Source of the DNA: Streptomyces sp. KL109B
Lineage (GTDB): Bacteria > Actinomycetota > Actinomycetes > Streptomycetales > Streptomycetaceae
Length of the DNA stretch: 64,000 nucleotides
NCBI RefSeq assembly: GCF_030766935.1
Contig: NZ_JASERL010000007.1
Coordinates: forward strand, 186,001 to 250,000
Direction of reading: 5' to 3'
Below the pieces are notes generated by a model. That model was given only the letters and a program-made list of their open reading frames with translations. It had not been told where the DNA came from and ran no database searches. Positions 15,288 to 23,614 of the stretch are shown here, piece after piece. Within the stretch, counting starts at the first letter, position 1. Each line of letters starts with the position of its first letter. The translations under genes were made by a program, and so were the position numbers.

Positions 15288-16199
15288 TCAGGCCTTGTCG
15301 GCGTCCGCGGCCGGGGCCTCGGCGGGAGCGGCAGCCTCGGCGGCCGGGGCCTCCGCAGCCTTCTCCTCGACCTTGGCGTCGGCGTCGGCCGGCTTCGCCT
15401 CAGCCTTGTCGTCGGCCTTCTTCTCGCCCTCGAGCAGGTCGCGCTCCCACTCGGCGAGCGGCTCGCCCTGGGCCTTCTCGCCCGGCTTCTGGTCGCCGGC
15501 GGCCACGCCGGAGCGGGCGATGAGGCCCTCGGCGACGGCGTCGGCGATCACCCGGGTGAGCAGGGTGACGGAGCGGATCGCGTCGTCGTTGCCCGGGATC
15601 TTGTAGTCGACCTCGTCGGGGTCACAGTTCGTGTCGAGGATCGCGACGACCGGGATGTTGAGCTTCCGGGCCTCGCCGACAGCGATGTGCTCCTTCTTGG
15701 TGTCCACGATCCAGACGGCGCTGGGAACCTTGGACATCTCGCGGATACCGCCGAGGGTCTTCTCCAGCTTGGCCTTCTCGCGCGAGAGCACGAGAAGCTC
15801 CTTCTTGGTGAGACCGGACGCGGCGACGTCCTCGAAGTCGATCTGCTCGAGCTCCTTGAGGCGCTGCAGACGCTTGTAGACGGTCGAGAAGTTGGTGAGC
15901 ATGCCGCCCAGCCAGCGCTGGTTCACGTAGGGCATGCCGACGCGGGTGGCCTGCTCCGCGATGGCCTCCTGCGCCTGCTTCTTCGTACCGACGAACATGA
16001 CCGTGCCGCCGTGGGCGACGGTCTCCTTGACGAACTCGTAGGCGCGGTCGATGTACGACAGCGACTGGAGCAGGTCGATGATGTAGATGCCGTTGCGCTC
16101 CGTGAAGATGAAGCGCTTCATCTTCGGGTTCCAACGACGGGTCTGGTGACCGAAGTGGACGCCGCTCTCCAGCAGCTCCCGCATCGTGACGACGGCCAT
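15288..16199 (-). CDS. rpsB: 30S ribosomal protein S2
   Basis: 303 residues from ATG 16199 (MAVVTMRELLESGVHFGHQT). It has the S2 signature regions RRWNPKMKRFIFTERNG, VMFVGTKKQAQEAI, NQRWLGGMLTNF and the C-terminal core VVAILDTNCDPDEVDY. The last ~65 residues are an Ala/Glu/Lys-rich low-complexity tail, longer than in E. coli S2 and usual in Streptomyces. It is first gene of the rpsB-tsf pair; the 287 bases upstream must hold its promoter and that of the divergent M23 peptidase gene. Confidence 0.97.
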   Translation of the reverse strand: MAVVTMRELLESGVHFGHQTRRWNPKMKRFIFTERNGIYIIDLLQSLSYIDRAYEFVKETVAHGGTVMFVGTKKQAQEAIAEQATRVGMPYVNQRWLGGMLTNFSTVYKRLQRLKELEQIDFEDVAASGLTKKELLVLSREKAKLEKTLGGIREMSKVPSAVWIVDTKKEHIAVGEARKLNIPVVAILDTNCDPDEVDYKIPGNDDAIRSVTLLTRVIADAVAEGLIARSGVAAGDQKPGEKAQGEPLAEWERDLLEGEKKADDKAEAKPADADAKVEEKAAEAPAAEAAAPAEAPAADADKA

Positions 16200-16486
16200 G
16201 GCCGTACTCCTCTGGTGTTCTCGGTTGTTTCCTGACGCCCACTGCGTGTGCCTGCCGCGTACGTATGTGCTCTTCGAGCCGTCCGTACGGGACCGATAGG
16301 CCACTGACACGAACCCGTGAGGGCCGGTGTCGGGGCGTGCGAAGTCGATCCGGTGGGCCGGATCGCCACATGAAGTGTACGGGACCCGCGAGGTAGCGGG
16401 TGACGCCGCTGTCCACAACCGATCGGTAGTCCACGTTTCCCGGCCATGATCCCCGCGGCGGCGCTCCGCGGTGGACGCTGAACGCC
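16200..16486. other. Divergent intergenic region between rpsB and the M23 peptidase gene
   Basis: This should contain the rpsB promoter and untranslated leader and the M23 promoter. I see several CG-rich short dyads such as GTCCGTACGGGAC, but no clear consensus promoter, no RNA gene and no coding frame I would defend. Confidence 0.5.
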
Positions 16487-17455
16487 ATGCGAAAACTACT
16501 CATGGTGACGATGGCGCTCGCCGTCGTCCTGCTGCTCGCCTCCCCGTCCTGGGCGGGGGACGCCCGTTTCTGGCCGGTGGGCGACCGGCCCCCGGTGGTC
16601 CGCGCCTGGGCCCCACCGGCGACGCCCTACGGCCCCGGCCACCGCGGCGTCGACCTCGCGGCCCCCATCGGCGCCCCCGTACGCGCGGTGGCCGACGGCC
16701 GGGTCTCGTTCGCGGGGGAGGTCGCGGGGCGGGGCGTGGTCTCGGTGGAACTCGCCGGCACGGGTGACCCACCTCTGCGCACGACGTACGAACCGGTGAC
16801 GCCGTCGGTGCGCGCGGGCGCCACTGTCGCCTCCGGCGAGGTACTCGGCGTCCTCCAACTCCCCACGACCCACTGCCCGGCGACCTCCCGCTCCTGCCTC
16901 CACTGGGGCCTGCGCCGCGGCGCCACCTACCTGAACCCTTTGACCCTGCTGGATCCGTCGACCCTGGGCCGGGGCCCGTCGAGGTTGCTGCCGGTGTGGG
17001 GGTGGGCCCTACGCCCATTACGGCACCTCGCCCCCACCCCCGGGGCTCCGCCCCGGACCCCGCTCCTCAAACGCCGGAGGGGCTTATTTTCCCGACCCCA
17101 TGACGGCCGACCACGTCCACCACCCCGCGACGGCAAGGCGCGTCCGGCCGTCGGCGCCACCCGCCTTGGGCAATCTGCCGCCTTGGGCGGCAGGGTGGGC
17201 AAGGCGGCCTCCCCCGGTGCGGCCGCGCGTCCGGCGGTCGGCGCCACCCGCCTTGGGCAATCTGCCGCCTTGGGCGGCAGGGTGGGCAAGGCGGCCCCCG
17301 GTGCGGCGCAACGGGAACGAGGGGCGCCGAGCACGGCGCGGCTCATCACCCCGCGGGCGCGCAACAAGAAGAACAGGGCCCGACCACGGCACGGCCACCA
17401 CCACCCCGGCGCCGCGCACCACGAAAGACCCGCGCCAACCACGGCTCAGCCGTGA
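16487..17455 (+). CDS. Secreted M23-family peptidoglycan peptidase with repeat-derived C-terminal extension
   Basis: The open frame gives 322 residues. A signal peptide MRKLLMVTMALAVVLLLASP-SWAG leads to an M23/LytM-like domain (about 40-165) with GHRGVDLAAPIGAPVRAVAD, VSFAGEVAGRG and HWGLRRGATYLNPL. The HxxxD and HxG motifs bind the zinc of these endopeptidases. The domain ends near LLDPSTLGRGPSRLLPVWG (~residue 178), where related proteins normally stop. The remaining ~145 residues are read from intergenic repeat DNA: a GC-rich hairpin repeat and two copies of the 47-bp element, with an in-frame TTA codon at 17084. The extension is probably not a selected protein part; the true stop was likely lost by mutation. 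It overlaps the convergent TetR gene by 10 bases. Confidence 0.75.
   Translation: MRKLLMVTMALAVVLLLASPSWAGDARFWPVGDRPPVVRAWAPPATPYGPGHRGVDLAAPIGAPVRAVADGRVSFAGEVAGRGVVSVELAGTGDPPLRTTYEPVTPSVRAGATVASGEVLGVLQLPTTHCPATSRSCLHWGLRRGATYLNPLTLLDPSTLGRGPSRLLPVWGWALRPLRHLAPTPGAPPRTPLLKRRRGLFSRPHDGRPRPPPRDGKARPAVGATRLGQSAALGGRVGKAASPGAAARPAVGATRLGQSAALGGRVGKAAPGAAQRERGAPSTARLITPRARNKKNRARPRHGHHHPGAAHHERPAPTTAQP
17030..17083. repeat. Common Streptomyces GC-rich intergenic repeat
   Basis: The stretch contains CGGGGC-TCC-GCCCCG, then CTCCTCAAACGCCGGAGGGG with its own CTCC...GGAG pairing. From memory this string recurs in intergenic regions of many Streptomyces genomes, often after genes. It lies just beyond the expected natural end of the M23 gene. 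Confidence 0.6.
17138..17311. repeat. 87-bp direct tandem duplication carrying two copies of the 47-bp hairpin element
   Basis: Two units start at 17138 and 17225. Each begins GCGCGTCCGG and contains a 47-bp element identical between them (17161-17207 and 17248-17294) with terminal CCGCCTTG/CAAGGCGG and inner CTGCCGCC-TTG-GGCGGCAG. The element is nearly identical to the copy at 3456-3502. The whole unit is copied in tandem in the 3' region of the M23 gene. Confidence 0.9.
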
Positions 17456-18027
17456 ACGCCCCGCAGCACCATCCCCACGGCCGCATCCACAATCACGCCC
17501 GGCTCCTCCGCGGCACCCAGCTCAATCCTCCGCACGGCCGCATCCACAACCCCCTGCACCAACATCGCCGCGAGCCGAGGCTGCTCATGCCCCATCCGCT
17601 CAAGCGCCTCCACGATCATCGCCACAAGCCCACCGTGCGCGGCACGGATCTTCTCCCGCGCCCCGGCATCCAACTCACTCGCGGAAATGGCGACGACCGC
17701 CCGATGCCGTCGATCCCCCACCAGCGCCAACTGCTCCCGCACATACGCCTCGACCTTGCCCTCAGGCGTATCGGCCCGCGCCATCCCGGCCTCGACCTCC
17801 GCGGCCCACACCGGGAAATCGACCTCGCACAACTCCTCGACCACGGCCGCCCGCGATTTGAAGTACTCGTAGACGGACGAGCGCGCGAGCCCCGTCCGCT
17901 CCGCGAGCGCGGGGAACGTCAACGCCTCCGTCCCACCCTCGGACAGCAGGGAGCGCGCCGCGTCCAGAAGGGCGCCGCGCTGCATCGACCGGTGCTCGGC
18001 CACGGAGGCCGCTCGAATCCTAGGCAC
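17446..18027 (-). CDS. TetR/AcrR-family transcriptional regulator
   Basis: 193 residues. The N-terminal helix-turn-helix domain is clear: RGALLDAARSLLSEGGTEAL, FPALAERTGLARSSVYEYFKS. The C-terminal effector domain (about 70-190) is of no recognised subfamily. The target is unknown; no transporter or enzyme is divergent from it, since whiG lies upstream in the same direction 82 bases away and the M23 gene converges on its end. In the conserved layout I recall, such a regulator lies next to whiG, so it may be core rather than recently acquired. Confidence 0.88.
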   Translation of the reverse strand: MPRIRAASVAEHRSMQRGALLDAARSLLSEGGTEALTFPALAERTGLARSSVYEYFKSRAAVVEELCEVDFPVWAAEVEAGMARADTPEGKVEAYVREQLALVGDRRHRAVVAISASELDAGAREKIRAAHGGLVAMIVEALERMGHEQPRLAAMLVQGVVDAAVRRIELGAAEEPGVIVDAAVGMVLRGVHG

Positions 18028-18109
18028 GTCTCCACTTTACGAAGATGCCGCCCGCGACGGGAGCCGCCGGCACCCCGTACCCCGACCGGAGCCGTACCGC
18101 GCCCGGCCC

Positions 18110-18952
18110 TCAGCGCCCGAAACTCGCCAGCTTCGCCCGCAACTGCAGCACGGACTTCGTATGGATCTGGCTGACCCGGCTCTCCGTGACCCCGAGCACA
18201 TTGCCGATCTCGGCCAGCGTCAGACCTTCGTAGTAGTAGAGCGTGACGACGGTCTTCTCGCGCTCCGGCAGCGTATTGATCGCCCGCGCCAGGAACCTCC
18301 GCAGCTCCCGGTCCTCGGCGACCTCCACCGGATTGTCCGCGGCGTGGTCCTCGAGCGTGTCCAGGAGGCTGAGCCGGTCCCCGCCGCCCTCGCCGCCGAC
18401 GTGCAGCAACTCCTCCAGCGCCACCACGTTCGCCAGCGACAACTGACTGAAAACCGCGTGCAGTTCCTCCAGCGCGACACCCATCTCCGCGGCCACCTCG
18501 CTCTCCGAAGGCGTGCGCCGCAACTGCGCTTCGAGCGTGGCGTAGGCGCGCTCCACGTTGCGCGCCTTCTGCCGCACGGAGCGGGGAATCCAGTCGAGCG
18601 CGCGCAGTTCGTCGATCATCGCGCCGCGGATCCGGGTGATCGCGTACGTCTCGAACTTGATCTCCCGCTCGATGTCGAACTTCTCGATCGCGTCGATGAG
18701 CCCGAAGACCCCCGACGAGACGAAGTCCGCCTGCTCGACATTGGGCGGCAGCCCCACACTGACCCGCCCCGCCACGTATTTCACCAGCGGCGAGTAGTGC
18801 AGGATCAGCTGCTCGCGCAGCCGCTCGTCGCCCGTCGCCTTGTACGACCTCCACAGCTCCTCGAGGGAGGAGGGAGCCGGAGGCCGCACGCTGGAGCCGC
18901 GCGCGGCGGGGGGTACCGCCGCTCGGTCGGATCCGGAGGTGTGTTGTGGCAT
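18110..18952 (-). CDS. whiG: RNA polymerase sigma factor WhiG (sporulation)
   Basis: 280 residues, FliA/sigma-28 class. Region 2 shows LREQLILHYSPLVKYVAGRV, QADFVSSGVFGLIDAIEKFD and REIKFETYAITRIRGAMIDE. Region 3 begins LRALDWIPRSVRQKARNVER. Region 4 carries LPEREKTVVTLYYYEGLTLA and EIGNVLGVTESRVSQIHTKS for -35 recognition. WhiG commits aerial hyphae of Streptomyces to sporulation by transcribing whiH and whiI, and is held by the RsiG anti-sigma with c-di-GMP. A BldD-like site lies in the long upstream region. Length and sequence match Streptomyces WhiG closely. Confidence 0.96.
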   Translation of the reverse strand: MPQHTSGSDRAAVPPAARGSSVRPPAPSSLEELWRSYKATGDERLREQLILHYSPLVKYVAGRVSVGLPPNVEQADFVSSGVFGLIDAIEKFDIEREIKFETYAITRIRGAMIDELRALDWIPRSVRQKARNVERAYATLEAQLRRTPSESEVAAEMGVALEELHAVFSQLSLANVVALEELLHVGGEGGGDRLSLLDTLEDHAADNPVEVAEDRELRRFLARAINTLPEREKTVVTLYYYEGLTLAEIGNVLGVTESRVSQIHTKSVLQLRAKLASFGR

Positions 18953-19003
18953 GCGCCGCCTTGTGCCGTTCTGCTGCTGCGTACCCAGGAAACCGAGGGT
19001 GCT

Positions 19004-19033
19004 TGACGTACTGGTCGCTGACGTACTGGTCGC
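19004..19033. repeat. Two exact 15-bp tandem repeats upstream of whiG
   Basis: TGACGTACTGGTCGC occurs at 19004-19018 and again at 19019-19033, about 50-80 bases upstream of the whiG start. It may be a doubled regulator site or a simple duplication. Confidence 0.8.
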
Positions 19034-19135
19034 TGTGATCGCTCTGCCTGTGAAGATGCCGTGTTGCCCGTCTGGTGATGACTGGTACCGAGCTACCTGC
19101 CTGATCCCGGGTGGGAGGGGACGAACCCGGATCCT

Positions 19136-19153
19136 GGTGAGCGTAGCGTGACT
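19136..19153 (-). promoter_or_regulatory. Candidate BldD-binding site upstream of whiG
   Basis: On the minus strand the site reads AGTCA-N8-TCACC, close to the published BldD consensus AGTgA(n)TCACc, about 185 bases upstream of whiG. BldD is known to repress whiG directly in S. coelicolor. The remaining part of this 366-base region (19034-19318) shows no gene. Confidence 0.5.
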
Positions 19154-19318
19154 GGAGCGTCGCAGTGTGCGAAGGGTGCGAGATCACCGTTGCGCAGATA
19201 CGTTCCCTTCGTCGACTCGCGTGGCCGCTTCCGTCGCCACCGCCGACCGGGCCGGAGCGCCAACTGCCGGAATTGCCAAGGTCATCGGGGTGTCATCCGG
19301 ACGGCGCAACGGACCGCG

Positions 19319-20479
19319 TCAGGGCACCTCCCTTCCGGGAAAGACCGATTCGATCGCCTGGCGTGTCAACTGCCAGCCGTCGCCGTGTCGTTCGACGAAC
19401 CCCAACGAGCGCAGTTCGTACAGCCTCCCGATCGTCTCGTCCTCGCTCGTGCCCGCCTCCCGGCCGGCCTCGGCGACGCTGCACACCCCGCGCGCGGGGA
19501 GCGCGGCGAGCACCCGCGCCGCGGCGGGCGGCAGCAGGTCGCGGGGCAGGACAGGGCCGCGTCTCTCCGGCGCGAGCTCGCCCATCCGTCCGACCAGTTC
19601 GACGACGTCCTCCGCGTCCGTCACCAGAACCGCTTCCTTGCGCAGCAGGTCGTGCACGCCCGCGGAGACACCGCTGGTCACGGGTCCAGGAACGCCCATC
19701 GTGTGCCGCCCGAGGCGCTGCGCCCAGCGGGCCGTGCCGAGCGCTCCGCTGCGATGGGCCGCCTCGACGACGACGGTTCCTCTGGTGAGGGCCGCGATCA
19801 CCCGGTTCCGGAGAATGAATCTGCTGGCCGTCGGGTGGTCGCCGAGCGGCAACTCCCCGATCACGAGTCCCTGTTCCGCGATCCGGTCGATCAACTGGGC
19901 GTGCCCGCGCGGATAGACCCGGTCGATTCCGCAGGCGAGCACGGCCACCGTCGCCCCGGTGGCCCCGAGCGCCCCACGGTGCGCGGCCGCGTCGACCCCG
20001 TAGGCCCCACCCGAGACCACGACCCAGCCCCGCTCGGCGAGCCCGGCCCCGAGACTCGCGCCCATCCGTACCCCGTAGTCCGTACAGGCCCGAGCACCCA
20101 CCACGGCCACCGACCGCAGCGCCCACATCCGCAGACTGGGCCCACCGCGGACCCACAGCCCGACCGGCCGCCCGTCTCCCAGGTCGTCCAACTGCCCCGG
20201 CCACTCGCCGTCCCCCGGGCACACGAACCGCACCCCGCTCGCCGCCGCCCGCTCCAGATCCCGCTCGGCAGTCGGCGCGTCCCCGGCCCGCGCGACGAGT
20301 CCCGCCCAGCGCCCGGCGCTCACCCCGGGCAGCGGCTCGCCCGCCTCGATGCTCCGCACCGTCTCCACGGGCCCGAACTCCCGCAACCACCGCCCGGCGA
20401 CCTCCCAGCCCGGCTCCACGATTCTCGCGATCCGCACCCGTGCGAGCCGCACCTCGTCGTCGATCCCGCCGCCCATCAC
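19319..20479 (-). CDS. dprA: DNA-processing protein DprA (Smf)
   Basis: 386 residues. It has a SAM-like N-terminal helical part, the Rossmann core with VGARACTDYGVRMGASLGAG, VVSGGAYGVDAAAHRGAL, VYPRGHAQLIDRIAEQG and RFILRNRVIAALT, and a C-terminal winged helix (GTSEDETIGRLYELRSLGFV). DprA binds single-stranded DNA and loads RecA; it is conserved in bacteria without known competence, including Streptomyces. It lies 150 bases downstream of comM, forming the common yraN-comM-dprA set. Confidence 0.93.
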   Translation of the reverse strand: MMGGGIDDEVRLARVRIARIVEPGWEVAGRWLREFGPVETVRSIEAGEPLPGVSAGRWAGLVARAGDAPTAERDLERAAASGVRFVCPGDGEWPGQLDDLGDGRPVGLWVRGGPSLRMWALRSVAVVGARACTDYGVRMGASLGAGLAERGWVVVSGGAYGVDAAAHRGALGATGATVAVLACGIDRVYPRGHAQLIDRIAEQGLVIGELPLGDHPTASRFILRNRVIAALTRGTVVVEAAHRSGALGTARWAQRLGRHTMGVPGPVTSGVSAGVHDLLRKEAVLVTDAEDVVELVGRMGELAPERRGPVLPRDLLPPAAARVLAALPARGVCSVAEAGREAGTSEDETIGRLYELRSLGFVERHGDGWQLTRQAIESVFPGREVP

Positions 20480-20629
20480 ACCCCGCCCTCCCTCAGCACC
20501 GCCATGCCGTACCCGTCCTCAGGACGCCCCGCCACCGGCCCTCCCGATCCCCACGACGCACTTCGCCCACGCCCCCGCGCAAAACCCCGGCCCTCGCCCA
20601 CACGCCGACCGCCCCAACGACGCCCCCAC

Positions 20630-22252
20630 TCACGCCACCGCCCCGATCGTCATCGGCACCCCGCGCGAGATCCCGGTCCGCAGTTGCAGCGCGAGCGCCA
20701 CGTCCTGGGCGAACGGGCGGTCCCGTCCGGCGAGGTCGGCCACGGTCCACGCCACCCGTAGGACCCGGTCGAGCCCGCGCGCGGTGAGAAAGCCCCGCTC
20801 CAGGTCGAGTTCGGCCTCGTCCAGGGCTCCGGGCGCCGCGGGCCAGCGGGTGCGCAGCGCGTGCCCCGGCACCTCGCTGTTGGTGCGCCACGGGGTGTCC
20901 GCGTACCGGGCCGCCGCACGCTCCCTGGCCGTACGCACCCGGTCGGCGACGACTCTGGTGCTCTCGCCCCGCGGCCCGTTCCCCGCCAGTTCGTTGCGGG
21001 TGACGGCGTCCACCTCGACGCGGAGGTCGACCCGGTCGAGGAGGGGGCCCGAGAGCCTCGCCTGGTAGCGGCGGACCGTGGCCGGAGGGCAGTCGCACTC
21101 GCCGCCCAGGGCCCGGTACTGCCCACAGGGGCAGGGGTTCGCGGCGAGCGCCATCAGGAAGCGCGCGGGCAGCCGCACCACCCCCGCGCTGCGGGCGATG
21201 GTCACATGCCCCGCCTCCAGTGGCTGCCGCAGCGCGTCGAGCGCCTGGCCGCTGAACTCGGGGGCCTCGTCGAGGAAAAGCACGCCCCGGTGGGACAGCG
21301 AGACCGCCCCCGGTCGGGCCACCCCCGGTCCACCGCCCACCAGGGACTGCATGGTCGCCGAGTGGTGCGGTGCGCAGTACGGCGCGGTGTCGATCATCGA
21401 CTTGCCGGGTGGCAGCATCCCGGCCACCGAGTGGATCGCCGTGACCTCCAGCGCCTCCTCACGGGTGAGCGGCGGCAGGACGGCGGGCAGCCGCTCGGCC
21501 AGCATCGTCTTGCCCGCGCCCGGTGGCCCCGACAGCATCACGTGGTGCCCGCCCGCCGCCGCGACCTCGATCGCCGTACGGGCGGAGGGCTGCCCGACGA
21601 CATCGGCGAGGTCGAGCCCGGGTCCGTCGTGCGCGGGCCCGCCGAGCCCCGCGCCCATGCCGCTGCCGGGCATGCTCAGCCCGGCGAGCATCGGATCGGG
21701 GCGCCCCGGCTCTTCCACCGCGTCCTCCTGCGGCACCGGCTCGTCCGTGAGCACGGCGATGAGCTGGCGCAGGCTGCGTACGCCGAGGACGGACACGCCC
21801 GGCACGAGGGCCGCCTCCCCCGCCGTGCACTCGGGGACCACGACCTGTTCGTAACCGGCGTCGGCCGCGGCGAGCACGGCGGGCAGGACGCCCCGCACCG
21901 GCCGCACCCGCCCGTCCAGGCCCAGCTCCCCGATCATCACGATGTCGGCGAGGATCCGCGGGTCGATCCGCTCGGCCGCGCCGAGCACGGCGCAGGCAAC
22001 GGCGAGATCGAAGCCCGAGCCGCCCTTGGGCACGGACGCCGGGCTGAGCCCCACCGTGAGCTTCTTCTGCGGCCAGTCGCCCCCGGAGTTCACCACCGCT
22101 GCCCTGACCCGGTCGCGGCTCTCCACCAGGCTCTTGTCCGGCAGCCCCACCAGCGTGAACGCGGCGACGCCCGGCTCCAGGCCCGCCTGCACCTCGACGA
22201 CCACGCCCTCGACGCCCACGAGCGCCACGGAACACGTACGCGCGAAGCCCAT
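20630..22252 (-). CDS. comM: ComM/YifB-family Mg-chelatase-like AAA+ ATPase
   Basis: 540 residues from ATG 22252, which overlaps the stop of yraN as TGATG. It has an N-terminal Lon-protease-like domain (LVGLPDKSLVESRDRVRAAV) and a central AAA+ domain with Walker A SGPPGAGKTMLAERLP, HHSATMQSLVGGG and Walker B GVLFLDEAPEF. A zinc-type CPCGQYRALGGECDCPP and a C-terminal Mg-chelatase helical domain follow. ComM is a hexameric helicase promoting branch migration during integration of foreign DNA in competent bacteria; in Streptomyces the role is not established. Confidence 0.92.
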   Translation of the reverse strand: MGFARTCSVALVGVEGVVVEVQAGLEPGVAAFTLVGLPDKSLVESRDRVRAAVVNSGGDWPQKKLTVGLSPASVPKGGSGFDLAVACAVLGAAERIDPRILADIVMIGELGLDGRVRPVRGVLPAVLAAADAGYEQVVVPECTAGEAALVPGVSVLGVRSLRQLIAVLTDEPVPQEDAVEEPGRPDPMLAGLSMPGSGMGAGLGGPAHDGPGLDLADVVGQPSARTAIEVAAAGGHHVMLSGPPGAGKTMLAERLPAVLPPLTREEALEVTAIHSVAGMLPPGKSMIDTAPYCAPHHSATMQSLVGGGPGVARPGAVSLSHRGVLFLDEAPEFSGQALDALRQPLEAGHVTIARSAGVVRLPARFLMALAANPCPCGQYRALGGECDCPPATVRRYQARLSGPLLDRVDLRVEVDAVTRNELAGNGPRGESTRVVADRVRTARERAAARYADTPWRTNSEVPGHALRTRWPAAPGALDEAELDLERGFLTARGLDRVLRVAWTVADLAGRDRPFAQDVALALQLRTGISRGVPMTIGAVA

Positions 22253-22629
22253 CAGGACACCCCCCGCACATGCTCGACGCACGGCGCCCCGCGCTCCGGC
22301 AGCAGTACGCCGACGAGGTCGATGCGGACGCCGCCGGGCGGCGCTCCCCCGTGCTCCTGCACCCAGCGCTCGGCGAGATCGCGCAGCCGCGCCGCCTTGA
22401 CCGGTGTGATCGCGGCCATCGGATGCTCGAAGGCGCCCGCGTCGCCGCTGTGTCCCCTGCGGGTCTTGACCTCGCACACGACGATCGCGTCGCCGTCCCG
22501 CGCCACGATGTCGATCTCGCCCGACCTGCCCGCGCGCCAGTTGCGCGCGAGCACCGTCATCCCTGCGTCGGTCAGCCGCCTCGCGGCCAGATCCTCGCCG
22601 TACTTCCCCAGTGCACCCCGTGCGTTCAC
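22252..22629 (-). CDS. yraN: YraN family (UPF0102) putative endonuclease
   Basis: 125 residues from GTG 22629, chosen because GGAGGT lies 9 bases upstream. It is a restriction-endonuclease-like fold: GKYGEDLAARRLTDAGMTVL, NWRAGRSGEIDIVARDGD with the acidic metal ligands, and VVCEVKTRRG with the E-x-K of the active site. The role is unknown; Holliday junction or branched DNA processing has been proposed because of its link to comM and dprA. It is translationally coupled to comM. Confidence 0.9.
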   Translation of the reverse strand: MNARGALGKYGEDLAARRLTDAGMTVLARNWRAGRSGEIDIVARDGDAIVVCEVKTRRGHSGDAGAFEHPMAAITPVKAARLRDLAERWVQEHGGAPPGGVRIDLVGVLLPERGAPCVEHVRGVS

Positions 22630-22731
22630 GTCGGCACCACCTCCGGCACCCACGCTGAGGCCTCAGCGAGCAGGAAGTGGATCTTGGTGAACTACCGACG
22701 GGTTGTGGATAACTCCGTCACCCGCGGTGCA

Positions 22732-23040
22732 TCAGCTACCGGGAAGCTCCAGGTCGCTCTTGTTGAGCTCCTCGATATTCACGTCCTTGAACGTGAGCAC
22801 CCGCACCTGCTTCACGAAGCGCGCGGGCCGGTACATGTCCCAGACCCACGCGTCCGCCATCGACACCTCGAAGAAGACCTCACCCTGCACCGAGTGCACC
22901 TGCATCTCGTAGTCGTTGGTGAGGTAGAAACGCCGCTCGGTCTCGATCACGTATTTGAACAGACCGACGACGTCGCGGTACTCCCGGTAGAGCTTCAGCT
23001 CCATCTCGGTCTCGTACTTCTCGAGGTCCTCGGCGCTCAT
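22732..23040 (-). CDS. DUF2469 family protein
   Basis: 102 residues, MSAEDLEKYETEMELKLYRE at the start. It is an actinobacteria-specific family of unknown function, strongly conserved (DVVGLFKYVIETERRFYLTN and DMYRPARFVKQVRVLTFKD). It is acidic and soluble. In many actinobacteria it sits between the signal peptidase/Nudix genes and yraN, as here, with about 55 bases to the Nudix gene upstream. I can offer no function. Confidence 0.9.
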   Translation of the reverse strand: MSAEDLEKYETEMELKLYREYRDVVGLFKYVIETERRFYLTNDYEMQVHSVQGEVFFEVSMADAWVWDMYRPARFVKQVRVLTFKDVNIEELNKSDLELPGS

Positions 23041-23095
23041 GGCATGTTCCCCTTCAGCCGTGCGTCCCCCTATTGTGCGCCAGCCCCGTGCGTCT

Positions 23096-23614
23096 CTAGA
23101 CGATTTCCGTGTCCAGGACCTCGGGCCGGCTCGGGGGACCTTCGTCGAGCAGCCGCCTCAGCAGCTCGGCGAGTCTGGTCGGATACACCGTCTCATGCGC
23201 CTCGGCCAGTTCCCGGTACGTCCACCAGCGCGCTCCCGCGACGCTGCGCCGCTCCAGGTCGGTCAGGCCCGTCCCGTCGATCTCCACAAGCGCCGTCGAG
23301 ACCGTCCTCGTACGGGCCAGGAAGTACCACTCGTCCTGATCCCAGCGTCGGCCGACGAAGGGGAAGGAACAGATCCGCTGCCACAGCACAGGCCCCAGTT
23401 CGACGTCGGTGATGCCGGTCTCCTCTGCCAGTTCCCGCAGGGCGGCCTCCTCACGCGTCTCGGCGCCCTCCAGGCCGCCGCCGGGCGTGAACCACCAGTC
23501 GTCGGCGGCATCGCCCGGCTCGTGCCCGTGCAGCAGCAGGATCCGGTCCTCCGGGTCGAGCAGCACGACACGGGCGACCCTGCGCAGCTCGCGGCCCGGT
23601 TCGGCCTCAGACAC
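23096..23614 (-). CDS. NUDIX hydrolase
   Basis: 172 residues. The Nudix box GGGLEGAETREEAALRELAE-ETGI fits GX5EX7REUXEEXGU fully. After it come VLWQRICSFPFVGRRWDQDE and a C-terminal domain. The start GTG overlaps the end of the last signal peptidase gene (GTGTCTGA), so it is translationally coupled to the sip cluster. Substrate unknown; house-cleaning of nucleotide diphosphates is the family norm. Confidence 0.92.
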   Translation of the reverse strand: MSEAEPGRELRRVARVVLLDPEDRILLLHGHEPGDAADDWWFTPGGGLEGAETREEAALRELAEETGITDVELGPVLWQRICSFPFVGRRWDQDEWYFLARTRTVSTALVEIDGTGLTDLERRSVAGARWWTYRELAEAHETVYPTRLAELLRRLLDEGPPSRPEVLDTEIV

